DNA of 64,000 bases, from positions 310,001 to 374,000 of the forward strand of contig CAJNAR010000009.1 in NCBI GenBank assembly GCA_905220665.1. Reading direction: 5' to 3'. Shown piece after piece: positions 1 through 9,849 of this stretch. Source of the stretch: Albugo candida. Its lineage: Eukaryota > Oomycota > Peronosporomycetes > Albuginales > Albuginaceae. The translations under genes and the position numbers were made by a program. The notes below the pieces were generated by a model. The model was given only the letters and a program-made list of their open reading frames with translations, was not told where the DNA came from and searched no databases. Every line of letters begins with the position of its first letter. Within the stretch, counting starts at the first letter, position 1.

Positions 1-2636
1 ATCGCTGTGGCCACTTCCAAATCCATTTGCGGGAAGCGTTTAGCAATCCGCGCGGTGATTCTTCTTCCATTAGAGCTGTTCTTCATCGCGTTCAAATGAG
101 GACAAATGGCGGTCACCAGCGCCATACATTGAGACTCGGCGCACACACACAATGCTCGTTGGACAACGTAATTGGCAAACTGATCCTGGAGCAATCGCTG
201 CATCTTCGCACATCCAATTAATTCTTCGACATATCGTCTTCGGATGCGTTCAGGCGCTTTTTCCAAACACTTTTCCACGACATTAGAACTGAATTTCTGA
301 ACAGATAATTCAAACACATGACCGAGAGGTTTTATCATAATCCCAATCGCTTCTTCGGCCGTGCAGGCGTCCAAAACATATTGCACGACATAATTACCGT
401 AAGGATCTTGCATCAATTTCATTGCGTGATTTTCCACTTGTGCGATCAATTCCTTCTTTTGTAAGGTGTTGGCCGCGTCCAAACATCGCTGTAACACACA
501 ACATCCATGTCGATGCGTTCCAACTGTCGTGCATTCTCGAGACACAGCGTCGAATATAAATTGTGTGGATTTCGATTGAAAATATTGTAAAGCTCGCTGA
601 ATGACGTGATTCCCATTCGAGTCGATACACAAACGTACAGCGTCATCTTTCAATGCTTCCACAACCAATTCCGACAGATCCATTCCATTCTCTTCATTCG
701 AATGCTCCGACTTTGTATTGGCACATATTTCCACCACTTTTTGAACAGAACGCGTTCCGTGCAAATTCAAAGCGGCAGCCATTAAATGCGGACAAACAGC
801 ACGCACAATTGCTAACCGTTGCCATTCATCCGCTCGTGCAATCAGTTTCTGGAACAGATAATTACCAAATGGATCGACCATCATTTCAGGTAAATGGTCG
901 AGTGATTCCTGGAAGATAATTTGCCATAAAACTTTACGATCGTCGTATTCCAATTGTTCTTGTAATAATCGACAGCCATTCTGATCTTTCGACATGGAGT
1001 ACACTCTTCCTTTGATATCTTCTTCGGAAATTGCCGATAGATTGCAACCAAGTGTGTTGGCACTCAAAGGACCGGATCGCGTCGTTGATACATGCGGCAT
1101 ACCATTACTGTTCTTACGGGAGACGTTTGGGTACATTTCAATCGATTCTTCGATGGCATTGGGATACATTCCGGGCGCGTCTGGTACCATACACGATGGA
1201 AGAGGTACGGGTGATTGCATCGCGTACATATTCTGAGGCGTGGGTCCATGTGCGTATCTGCATTTATTACCGAGCCGACAATGTCCCTGGAGGTAAAATT
1301 TGCAGATTTTGAGATTGCATGGAGGTAATCGATTGATATGAATCATGTTTGGATGTGGTAATGTATTCACAAATGTCGGAACGGGAACACGACGATACGA
1401 GTCGATTGACGGTGTCGACAGCATGGATGCATTTGGTCGAATTCTCACTGGGTACGGCATTGCAGTATTAAGGTCGTAATTTTCATGAAAGGATCTCGTG
1501 AGATGAGAAGGAACAGGAGCGAATGGAGGTGGGAAGTTAGCCGGATTGAGGTTCCATGGGACTACAGGGAATGGATACGCTTCCATTGTATTTGGATAGT
1601 CGTGATCGAGTGAGCGATTGTACTGAGTGGGATCATAATTTGGCTCATAATGAAAGAGTCGAACATCTGCGGGTTCATCGGTCCATTCATTGACAGGATT
1701 GAGTGAGGTGCGTTGTGAAGTGTCTTGGAGGTGTGCTTGTGTACCGGGTAAATGGCTCGCATGTGTGGTGAGGTCGGATCCTCTTGTTGAGTGAGAGAGA
1801 TTTCCATCGAGAGAGAACGTTGGGGGAAGGTAGATGGATCTTTGAGAGGTTGAAACACATGCTTTAGCGACATGGGTAGAAGCTGTATCGCCATTTTGAG
1901 TTGTGTGAGAGGGTATGGAGTCTGTATGAGCCTTTTCATCTTTCAAGTTCAACTTGAGAAAATGACTTCCTAATGCTTGACTTGGTGATTGCGAGAGAAA
2001 CATTTCGATGCTGTTTTTGCGTGGATTGTGGTTTATAGCAATGGATTCCATCAAATTGCCACTTTTCAGTGTATTGAGAGCTTTTTTTGATTGAGTTGGC
2101 TCTAGTTCTAAGAATGAACTTGAAAATGATGAACTTGATGTGGATCGGTTCGAATGTGTACCTTCGTGCAACAACGATTTTAATGATGTTGACCGTGTGG
2201 GTGGTGCATTGAGGGACGACGGATGAGGAATTGGTTTTGCTGGAGAAGTAGTTGTGTATGGAACGGGTGCAAATAATGAGTTTGTTCCGTTTCCAAATGC
2301 AAAAAAGTTTGGCGAGGAGAGACTGAGTCGCGTTTCATTAGTACCATCTTCAGTATACGTATACTGATCGTCTGAAAAGTGATTCTCTCGAGAAGGAATC
2401 TGACTGGTTGGATGCTTTTGTTGCGTGCGTCCAAATCCATTTCGGTCTTCTTCCTTGAGATCGTCGTCTTCTATTTCTGTCGAATTGGTGCTGCATTCTT
2501 CCATTCCATTCGTTCGATGTTTTGTACGCGTGTTGTAAACCATTTCAAAGTGTTTTGAGGATGCGAGTGTTTTATCTAACGTATTGATCGGCAAAGTTGT
2601 GTGGTCGGACGAATTCATAGAGGAAGGCGCCATCAT
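1..2636 (-). CDS. PUF (Pumilio) RNA-binding protein with an N-terminal CCCH zinc finger, 3' end outside window
   Basis: The minus-strand frame is open without introns from the ATG at 2636 to the window edge, about 878 codons, and continues past position 1. Residues 1 to about 440 are Ser/Thr/Asn-rich and probably disordered. A CX7CX5CX3H zinc finger lies at about residues 445-463 (DNA 1248-1304). From about residue 547 there are eight PUF repeats with cores NGCRLLQ, FGNYLFQ, HGTRSVQ, NGNHVIQ, HGCCVLQ, YGNYVVQ, SSNVVEK and FANYVVQ, then the usual C-terminal cap. PUF proteins bind UGUA-type elements in mRNA 3' UTRs and repress or relocalise the message in the cytoplasm. The start is chosen because no ATG lies between it and the upstream stop at 2898 and an initiator-like motif sits just upstream. 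PUF identity is certain by motif. The role of the CCCH finger is inferred to be extra RNA contact. Confidence 0.93.
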   Translation of the reverse strand, partial: MMAPSSMNSSDHTTLPINTLDKTLASSKHFEMVYNTRTKHRTNGMEECSTNSTEIEDDDLKEEDRNGFGRTQQKHPTSQIPSRENHFSDDQYTYTEDGTNETRLSLSSPNFFAFGNGTNSLFAPVPYTTTSPAKPIPHPSSLNAPPTRSTSLKSLLHEGTHSNRSTSSSSFSSSFLELEPTQSKKALNTLKSGNLMESIAINHNPRKNSIEMFLSQSPSQALGSHFLKLNLKDEKAHTDSIPSHTTQNGDTASTHVAKACVSTSQRSIYLPPTFSLDGNLSHSTRGSDLTTHASHLPGTQAHLQDTSQRTSLNPVNEWTDEPADVRLFHYEPNYDPTQYNRSLDHDYPNTMEAYPFPVVPWNLNPANFPPPFAPVPSHLTRSFHENYDLNTAMPYPVRIRPNASMLSTPSIDSYRRVPVPTFVNTLPHPNMIHINRLPPCNLKICKFYLQGHCRLGNKCRYAHGPTPQNMYAMQSPVPLPSCMVPDAPGMYPNAIEESIEMYPNVSRKNSNGMPHVSTTRSGPLSANTLGCNLSAISEEDIKGRVYSMSKDQNGCRLLQEQLEYDDRKVLWQIIFQESLDHLPEMMVDPFGNYLFQKLIARADEWQRLAIVRAVCPHLMAAALNLHGTRSVQKVVEICANTKSEHSNEENGMDLSELVVEALKDDAVRLCIDSNGNHVIQRALQYFQSKSTQFIFDAVSRECTTVGTHRHGCCVLQRCLDAANTLQKKELIAQVENHAMKLMQDPYGNYVVQYVLDACTAEEAIGIMIKPLGHVFELSVQKFSSNVVEKCLEKAPERIRRRYVEELIGCAKMQRLLQDQFANYVVQRALCVCAESQCMALVTAICPHLNAMKNSSNGRRITARIAKRFPQMDLEVATA

Positions 2637-2646
2637 TCCTCCTAGG

Positions 2647-2665
2647 CCAAATGTGCAATAATGAA
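2647..2665 (-). promoter_or_regulatory. Initiator-like motif upstream of the PUF gene
   Basis: Read on the minus strand, TTCATTATTGCACATTTGG resembles the oomycete initiator consensus (YTCATTYYNCAWTTT from the literature, recalled). It lies about 10 nt before the ATG at 2636, implying a very short leader. No transcript evidence. Confidence 0.45.
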
Positions 2666-3376
2666 AAGTATGGTACAGCGCGCAGCAACTGTGTAATTTA
2701 CAAGTGACAAATCCTTCTAATGTTTCGATTCGCTGATTGATTGATTTATGTGACGGTTTATAAAATTCACTCGAGTCGAAACGGGTGGACCAATAATTGA
2801 GGAAGGAGTGGTGGAGGGTGAGGGGTACCTCTTTCAAAAACGAGGATATTGCTTCAATGAGGGAAGGAAGATTGGCAATTGCTTCATGCACTGAAAGTCA
2901 CGCGCAAGAGAACAATGGCAGATACGAGTGATGAAACAAGCTGAGCACGGATGCAAAGACTATGCGTATGATCGACTGTACTGTTGATTTTTGACCGCGC
3001 TTTCGAACAACGAAGTGTCCTTTTTTATGTACAAACCACTTCTACCACATATATTTACATATTTATAAGTAGAATATGATTGGTTCAGAATCAAACATCA
3101 TATTAGCAAGGAAAAAGGATTGGATAGAGAACGTGTAATGTAACCTGTAACCTGATCATTCTAGAAAATCAAATCAAAATCAAGTCATTGTGCTTATCTT
3201 TTCCATCCGACTGTTACCTTGCTTATTTTGTATCACTTTTGGCGGTCAATTTAGCCATGAAGATTTTGTTTCAATAATCCTCACTAATCTAATACAATTC
3301 TACAACACTCGCGTATCATAAAAAGTGACAGGTTTTTGCGTCACACTTTCAAATCAAAGCTTCCAAATCAGAAAAA
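2666..3376. other. Divergent intergenic region between the PUF and J-protein genes
   Basis: About 740 bp separate the two divergent start codons. The stretch is AT-rich, has no recognisable coding sequence, and is taken as the two promoters plus 5' leaders. An initiator-like motif is visible at each end. Confidence 0.5.
3338..3355 (+). promoter_or_regulatory. Initiator-like motif upstream of the DNAJC11-like gene
   Basis: GCGTCACACTTTCAAATC matches the TCA...TTTCAAAT core of the oomycete initiator and sits about 21 nt before the ATG at 3377. Confidence 0.45.
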
Positions 3377-5649
3377 ATGCCGATTTTCGGCGACACATTC
3401 AGTGCCAATGACGCGTTTAATGACACAATAGAGGACGACATCAATGCGAAAGCCCCTTCTATTGATTACTATGCAATATTGGCACTTCCACGCGATGCGA
3501 CGACCGCTGAGATTCGAAATCGATATTTAATGCTGTCACGTGAATTTCATCCCGATCGACTACGTCATCGGCTACAGCGCACTGACATCACGCCCGAACG
3601 TCTTGACGCATTAGAAGACTTTGCCACATTCACATTTCCGACTATCGATCGAGCGTATAAGATTCTTTGTGATCCAACAAAGCGATTTGCTTACGATATG
3701 TATGGCGAAGAGGTACGCTTCCCACAATGCAATTGTAAATGTCACTATGGTGAGGTAGTTTATGTGATTTGATTCAATTTAGGGTGTTCTTGCACTTGAA
3801 AATGACACAACAAATGACCTCAAAAGTCGTGAGGCACTCAATACTTATCTGAGATCCAAAGAAAAGGTACTCAGTTCAGTGAGGTGTTTCTCGACAATCC
3901 TTATTCCTTGCAATCTCTTTAATCCGATAGCTCGACCAATATATCCAACAAATCATCCAAGCTATGAATCAAGCAAAACTTCGAGCTTCGTTTATATCGC
4001 TCAGTGATGTAGTTATGCATGTTGATGCTTCCGACTTTTACAGCCATCCATTCCAAAGCATACGCAAATTTGGACAATCCGAGTACCAATCCATCACACG
4101 AACGGAAATGACAATGAGACAACAATTCGTTATTCCGATTAATAACAGCACTCGATGGACATTCGGGGCGTATTTGATGGATCGTGAGAATTTGGCGATG
4201 GGAGGACTCACCTCACAAATCGCATACACTGGTTCCGATGTCACTCTTCCGTCTGTGACTTTCAGCACACAGATGGGATGGAAACCGAAATGTGCTTTAC
4301 AATGCTCACAACCAATCTCGCCGTATACTGCTGGCACACTCTCATGGGAATACGATGAAACAGGAATACAAATTGGAGGAAGTGTACAACACGCACTCAC
4401 GGCTCAGACTCACGGGCAAATGATGTGGGGAACACGTGAGGGACTGACACTCGGAGTTGCAAACGATACGACCAATTACAAAACGTCATTTCGAATCGGT
4501 GTGGGAAGCCGCGTTTCTATGCTTATGACCGTTCAAGATGAAAATGGACAGTATCAAAGTGTTCCGATTGTGAGAAAAATGGCTGTTCCTCAAATTACAT
4601 GTGCGGGCAAATATAATATTTCTCCCAAAACGAATATCCGAGGTTCTTTCTCGGGTGACTTGCTGTTACGACAAATTAGTGTGAGCTTGGGTAGTGCGTT
4701 CAACGTCGCACAAAAAGCTAAAATAGCTATTGATGTCTTATTGGCGTACACTGGAGTCACATTTCAGTTTGGATGCAAACGCGGAAATGTTCGTTTCGTT
4801 ATACCGATATTCCTCGCACCGTTTTCTAACACAACCGCTTTGGGGGCATTTATTGCGGCTACGTCTCCTCATTTTGTATCCGCAATAGTGGCTCAGATCC
4901 TCAAACCCAAATTGCAACATCGTCAACGAGTGATCCGAAGACAATTTGAGGATAACAGAAATCGGCAGATTGAAATTCAAAAGGATGTCGCGAGTAAACA
5001 GCAAATACTTATGCAACGTACTGCGTCTGAAAAACGTCACCAAGAAATTGCAAGGAGTGTGGCAGCTCGAGATTCCTCAAATCAAACACCAATGAACTCG
5101 GGTTTAGTGATCTTACTCGCTCGATATGGCTGCAGTGTTGAGGACGAGGGGGTGAAACACGACCAAAGTGACGCAAGTATAGAGAACGAATGTCTGAGCT
5201 TTTCAGATCAAGAATCCGTCGAAAACAGTGAGGTTTTATATCAGGAAAGTGAAAACTTTGAGCGCGGTACCGTTTCCCAATGGACAGATGTGACCATTCC
5301 GATACAATTTTTTGTGCAGGTGAGCGATTTGTGTACTATAAGCGGCGGTAACTGAATTTCTTTTCTCCAGAATGGTCGGTTAGAGCTCCCGGCACAATCG
5401 AAAGCGCACTTATTGGGGTTCTATAATCCTTGCGGTACCGCCAAACAAGATGCGTTAGTTCCGTCTCCGCAATTGTAAGCATGTTCTCGTATTGTAAACT
5501 CTGTAGTATTGTGACGTTATGTATGTAACAGATACATTCGCTATGTATACAACGATCTAGTTTATGAGGTTACATTTGAGGACCACGAGCAGGTGCAATT
5601 GCCGTCCAAGTTCGCACGCGTTATGGGATCCGCAAAGTTGGTACAATGA
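3377..5649 (+). CDS. DNAJC11: DNAJC11-like J-domain protein (DUF3395 family), 5 exons
   Basis: Exons read as 3377-3712, 3783-3866, 3931-5319, 5371-5474 and 5532-5649. All junctions are GT-AG and phase-consistent, giving 676 residues. The N terminus is a J domain (about residues 28-112) with the HPD triad at 58-60. A long beta-rich middle follows, then a Lys/Arg/Gln-rich helix (about DNA 4900-5080), and the last two exons carry the GFYNPC...YDLVYEV-type C-terminal domain seen in human DNAJC11. DNAJC11 associates with the MICOS/SAM bridge at mitochondrial membranes and supports cristae. That role is known for the family and inferred here. The protein is longer than the human one (559 aa), mostly through an acidic insert near DNA 5100-5280. 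It converges on ENY2 with 52 bp between stop codons. Confidence 0.88.
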
Positions 5650-5701
5650 GGATACAGCGGTAACAATAAAGTTCGGATTTACAACAATGGGGCTGAAAAA
5701 A

Positions 5702-6238
5702 TTACATATTTGTCCAGCTGCTACTTCTTGCTTCACAGTTCTCGATATTATGATCAATAAAAGCACGAATTTTCAGCTCAAGCTCAGAGACAGTACTTTG
5801 AGGGACTGATGCTACAACTGAGAGTGAGCTGCAATTTGCTGTCATTTGAGTGGTACCTGTGAAGGTGTCTTTCATTTCTTTTACAATATCTTCCACTGAA
5901 ACGTTTTGAATATTTTTGCGTTCATGTATTTCTGTAATTTGATGCAGTTTGATTGCGAGGTGTTGCGTGACAAGAAATTGAGTATGACACACCTTTACAC
6001 TGTGCCTTTATTCCTTCAATCCATCCATACTCGATCAAACGCTCTTTTAGCAGTCCTTTGAGTTGGAGGCGCTTGTTTGATGTCAGAAACCGACGAGTCA
6101 ATCGTGGCGCTAGATCCGTATCGCATAGATTGTGCGATGTAGGATGCCTTTTAATACGTTTTAGTAATTGTGTGTTTTCTACTCATTTGCTCGCATTGTT
6201 ACTCACTCTTTCGACTCCATTGCGAGATTACGCTCCAT
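5702..6238 (-). CDS. ENY2: ENY2/Sus1 transcription and mRNA export factor, 4 exons
   Basis: Minus-strand exons are 6207-6238, 5993-6147, 5857-5931 and 5702-5811, with introns of 59, 61 and 45 nt (GT-AG). The spliced product is 123 residues. Its core follows the ENY2 fold: RLTRRFLTSNKRLQLKGLL, then ERLIEYGW, KAQCKEI, VSVEDIVKEM and a final helix ending IRAFI, with the same spacing as animal ENY2/yeast Sus1. The 45-nt third intron is inferred because removing it restores the exact ENY2 length at that point. Unspliced, the frame stays open but adds 15 residues. ENY2 is a small helical subunit shared by the SAGA deubiquitinase module and the TREX-2 export complex in the nucleus. The family length is about 100 residues, so about 20 residues extend the N terminus and a short tail extends the C terminus. 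Divergent from MED4. Confidence 0.87.
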
Positions 6239-6283
6239 ATTCCTTATAACATAACTGTTCTTAACACACCGCTCTGATATCTG
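6239..6283. promoter_or_regulatory. 45-bp bidirectional intergenic region between ENY2 and MED4
   Basis: The two start codons are only 45 bp apart on opposite strands, so core promoter elements must overlap each other or lie inside the first exon or intron of ENY2. An initiator-like TTACTCACTCTTTCGACTCC sits at about 6199-6218, inside ENY2 exon 1 and the start of its intron 1, on the MED4 sense strand. Confidence 0.55.
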
Positions 6284-7649
6284 ATGGGTCAGCCCATCGA
6301 CAACCCGTCAATTACCGGTTTTATAAGCATGCCGGGCGTCGGTGATTATGTCGAATGCGCGTTGCAAGAACACCGCTCCATTGTAACAAATCTACTGGAA
6401 TCCATCAACACTGCGTCATTGTACGTGTCTCACGCATACCAATGCCTCATTTTCCAATTACATTTACGTTTACGTTTAACAAAGACCTCCTTCGACGATA
6501 ACAAACATTCGGTTACGCTCTGTTCAAGAACAAGTGCATCGGTTACTGGAATCCGATCGTCGACTCGCAACCGCGGTCAAAACTCGTACGCTCTTACACT
6601 ACAATCGAGCTTCCACTGATCATACATTATAATGTCTTCCACTCTATTTTACATCTAGTGTGGACACATCAAATCACACAAAAAACCCTTTTTCAACTTC
6701 AAAATGAGATTAAAGCCAAAGAAGAACGCGTTATCGAATATGCGACTCAATTACGCAACGCCCAAGTGGTACGCTGACCTCTTTCCATTCCCATCAGCTC
6801 ACTTGTCATCCAGGCAATACAGAATGTCTTTGAGAAGCATCAATACGTCCTACAACAAGTCAGAAAGCCAAAACAAGAGCAAGGTCCATTTCCAGGCCTC
6901 AGGCTTAGAAGCTTTGGCCTTGAGCCTCTTTCTCACTTTCAATTTCAGTTTTTTTAGACCCTCAACTCCTCGTGGCATACGCTCACCGAATTGCGGGGAC
7001 CACAAGCGCACCGAAACACTGGCAGCCGGGCGTACGATCCCTTTTTCCTCTTTCTTCTTCTTTCTTCTCAAATCTCACTTGAAAGCTTCCAATGTCGGGT
7101 TTCGCTCCACCAGCACCACAAGAGCAGATCATGCGTGCAGGAGTACTAAGCCGTGGAGTGATTGCCGAAACAGTGACTCGAGACGGCTTCAAACCCACAA
7201 GAATCGATGTGTTGACGGATTCGGATCTCTCAGGCGCAAATGATCTCAAGACTCCAATTGGTTTGGGTGCCACCGATGCAGAAATTCGAAATCAAATGCC
7301 ACCGGGATGGAAACCCGGTGATCCAGTAGATCTTCCTCTTGACGCACTCCTGCATTACATGGGTCGTAGTTTCTTTCAAGAGCATGGAATCACTCTTCCT
7401 GAATCTTGGCGTAATGGCGATGCGGTTCCTCCAGAAGCAATGGATCTCTTACGTAAGAAATTCAATCTTCCAGAGAAACGCAAAAGCGATGAAATGAATG
7501 TCAATGCGGAAATGTCTCAAAAGAAACGTAAGTTGGAAACCGATGATGAGAACAGCGAAGAAAGTAGCGACTCTGAAAGCAGCTCGGATCAAGACACTCC
7601 TCAAGGCATTTCGTTAAGCTTTTCCTCTTCTTCCGATGAAGACGAATAG
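6284..7649 (+). CDS. MED4: Mediator complex subunit 4, 6 exons
   Basis: Exons are 6284-6420, 6485-6585, 6659-6768, 6814-6883, 6949-7031 and 7086-7649, giving 354 residues with all phases consistent. Residues about 75-135 form a heptad-like coiled coil (KAKEERVIEYATQLRNAQV). The signature AYAHRI is at 149-154, followed by TTSAPKHWQPG, then FAPPAPQEQIMRAG and MPPGWKPGDP (238-247). These are the hallmark blocks of MED4, a middle-module Mediator subunit bridging activators and RNA polymerase II. The C-terminal 60 or so residues are a basic KKRK cluster followed by an acidic Ser/Asp/Glu tail, a plausible nuclear signal and phosphorylation target. Four of the five introns start GTAC rather than GTAA/GTGA. 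It is followed 105 bp later by the PP2C gene on the same strand. Confidence 0.9.
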
Positions 7650-7737
7650 TCATCTCAGCCACTAACGAGACTTAATATAAACTCTTTCCAACCGCCACGC
7701 CATTTTCTATTTCGAGTCTGTTGGAAGACGTCAACAA

Positions 7738-7753
7738 TCACATTTTCATTTCC
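7738..7753 (+). promoter_or_regulatory. Initiator-like motif directly before the PP2C start
   Basis: TCACATTTTCATTTCC resembles the oomycete initiator but ends one base before the ATG at 7755. Either the leader is nearly absent or a later ATG is used, so this is a weaker call than the others. Confidence 0.3.
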
Positions 7754-7754
7754 A

Positions 7755-8888
7755 ATGGCGACACGTCAGAAAAATGGATCCATTTCATCACTTCCGTCCG
7801 AATCGAATGGAAAATCAATTAATTTCAATGTGATTTCTCCCAAAGGAATATCCAAAAAGACACCAAATGCTCACGTCAATGGAAAAGAGCCAACAATTGG
7901 ACTTCAACGTCGTCGATTATCTGTTGTTAGTGATAACAAATTAGTCGAAGGATTGGCTCAAGTCACAACGTCAGAGACCGAATGCATTGAAAATGGATCG
8001 GGTGCCATCACGTCCTTTGCTGGCGTTTCTAAGAAAGGGTATGCGCCATATAATCCACGCAAAAAGAATCAAGATTCGATGGTTCTACAATTTGATTCCG
8101 ACACCAAAACGCTCCTTTTCTGTGTGTTTGACGGACACGGAGAAGCCGGAGATTTAGTCTCACAAGCTTTACGCGATAAATTCCCAGTGGAATTGTGTAA
8201 ACATCCAAAATATCGCGTAAAAAAAGACCCCAAAGCGCTTCAATCGGCAATTTCCGACTCGCTTCAAATTGTGGAACGGAAAATATTGCGTGATTCGAAT
8301 ATCGACACGGAATTTAGTGGAACTACCGCAGTGATTGCACTCATCCGAGATCATGTGTTGATTACTGCTAATATTGGCGATTCTCGCATTGTTCGTGGGT
8401 ACATGGACGCCGAGTCCACTATCCATTCGCAAGATATCTCTATTGATCATAAGCCTGATCTCCCGGACGAAAAAGATCGAATTCTTAAGAGCGGAGGACG
8501 GGTATTTGCTGTCGAGTATGATGATGGAGTTGATGGTCCTCCACGCGTTTGGCTGGGGCATTTGGATGTTCCAGGCTTAGCAATGTCTCGATCTCTTGGA
8601 GATGCAGTTGCTCACACGGCGGGTGTGACATCAGAGCCCGAGTTTTCCATTCATACACTGAAAGCATTGGATCGATGTTTTGTGATGGCGACAGACGGAC
8701 TTTGGGAATTTATGACAACAAAAGAAGTCATTGAGTTGGCTTTAAATGAAGAGAACCCCAAAGCAGCGGTCGATGTGCTGTTGGATGAAGCGAATCGTCG
8801 ATGGATGAAAGAAGAGCAGGTTATTGATGATACGACTGTCATTGTGGTCTTTATGGATTTTCAGGATCAGAAGGAAGCAGCCAAATGA
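7755..8888 (+). CDS. PP2C-family Ser/Thr protein phosphatase
   Basis: Single exon, 377 residues. The PP2C motifs appear in order: KNQDSM, FDGHGEAGD (metal-binding D126, G127), GTTAVIAL, ANIGDSRIVRG, DHKPDLPDEKDRI, AMSRSLGD, ATDGLWEF and DDTTVIVV. All Mg/Mn-coordinating aspartates expected for the family are present, so it should be active. The first 75 or so residues are a low-complexity Ser/Asn/Lys extension with no signal peptide or membrane segment, suggesting a soluble cytoplasmic or nuclear enzyme. Substrates cannot be told from sequence. Its end is 92 bp from the stop of the convergent R-SNARE gene. Confidence 0.95.
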   Translation: MATRQKNGSISSLPSESNGKSINFNVISPKGISKKTPNAHVNGKEPTIGLQRRRLSVVSDNKLVEGLAQVTTSETECIENGSGAITSFAGVSKKGYAPYNPRKKNQDSMVLQFDSDTKTLLFCVFDGHGEAGDLVSQALRDKFPVELCKHPKYRVKKDPKALQSAISDSLQIVERKILRDSNIDTEFSGTTAVIALIRDHVLITANIGDSRIVRGYMDAESTIHSQDISIDHKPDLPDEKDRILKSGGRVFAVEYDDGVDGPPRVWLGHLDVPGLAMSRSLGDAVAHTAGVTSEPEFSIHTLKALDRCFVMATDGLWEFMTTKEVIELALNEENPKAAVDVLLDEANRRWMKEEQVIDDTTVIVVFMDFQDQKEAAK

Positions 8889-8980
8889 AATGGAAGCTGA
8901 GGTGTTTATTTGATAAAATAAATTGCGGAATGAAATTGTTTGAGCGTTTTTGTATAAAAAGGAAACGGCATTTTCACCTT

Positions 8981-9849
8981 TTACCTCTTACCACACGCAC
9001 TAAAATCGAATCCACAAGCCATTGATACGATCAAATAAATGAGAAATATGCCGAAAAAGATCAAAAGTGCCCATAATTTCACATTCCGACGCCAAATTTG
9101 TTTTCTTAAATGGTTGGCGGAATGCTCAAATTTCACAGACTGACGATTTAATTTATCCGTACGATCCACCAAAAGCTCAAATTTCTCGCCGCGATCCAAC
9201 ACTTTTTCTACAATTATTCCAATTCAAGATGAGAATCAACTAGGAGCTCGTACGCTTACCAATATTTTCAACCATGACTTCTTTGACATCGTCAATTTGG
9301 CGTTGAACACGTGTGACAGAGTCTGCATCTGGATTTTCATTGTAAAAGTCCTAATAGAGGCACATTAAGTCAAACAGAGGAGTTATACGACGCAATACGC
9401 ACCATCAATCTCCGAATCTCATGCTGGAACTCTTCATTCATTGCGAATGCAATAGCTGTTATTCCTCGATCACCATATTTTGCAAGAAATTTCGACTATA
9501 AGGCACAATAAGAGACGCACCTTTCATCATTCTTTGAAGAGCTCTGTACCTTTAATTCTTCCAAAAACAAGTAAGAGACTCGGCGTTTATATTGCGCGTC
9601 CGCCATACACAAATAAGTGACTTGATTGTCCACAATGTAATGGAACGTGTGACTGTCGTAAACGTACGACATGCGTCCATCGGTAGGTGGAATTTTTGCT
9701 AATAACACGCGCGTTACAGTCGGAAAATTTCCAGAAGTAGCGGTGTATTCAGCCAAAACGGATTTTCCACGCGAGACGAGAGCATATACCTATGTCATTT
9801 ACGAGAAATGAGTACATTTTGATGACAGAAGAATTCTTACGATCGGCAT
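8981..9849 (-). CDS. VAMP7-type longin R-SNARE, 5 exons
   Basis: Minus-strand exons are 9841-9849, 9550-9789, 9403-9495, 9260-9350 and 8981-9207, with introns of 51-54 nt (all GT-AG), giving 219 residues, the usual length of VAMP7/VAMP72. Exon 1 codes only MPI. Residues 1-115 are a longin domain (YALVSRGKSVLAEY, then SKFLAKYGDR and AFAMNEEF). Residues about 120-185 are the SNARE helix with the zero-layer arginine R150 in LDRGEKFELL. A single C-terminal anchor spans about 189-208. It would sit in endosomal, vacuolar or secretory vesicle membranes and pair with Q-SNAREs. The remaining 11 residues (with two Cys) are on the luminal side. Confidence 0.9.

Noticed and set aside
1562..2440. Minus-strand frames at 1562-1939 and 2180-2440
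   Set aside because: They are out-of-frame shadows of the PUF gene, whose frame is open throughout and carries the zinc finger and PUF motifs.
6704..7243. Plus-strand frame of 179 codons crossing MED4 exons 3-6
   Set aside because: It reads through four introns in the wrong phase. The spliced frame gives all MED4 motifs.
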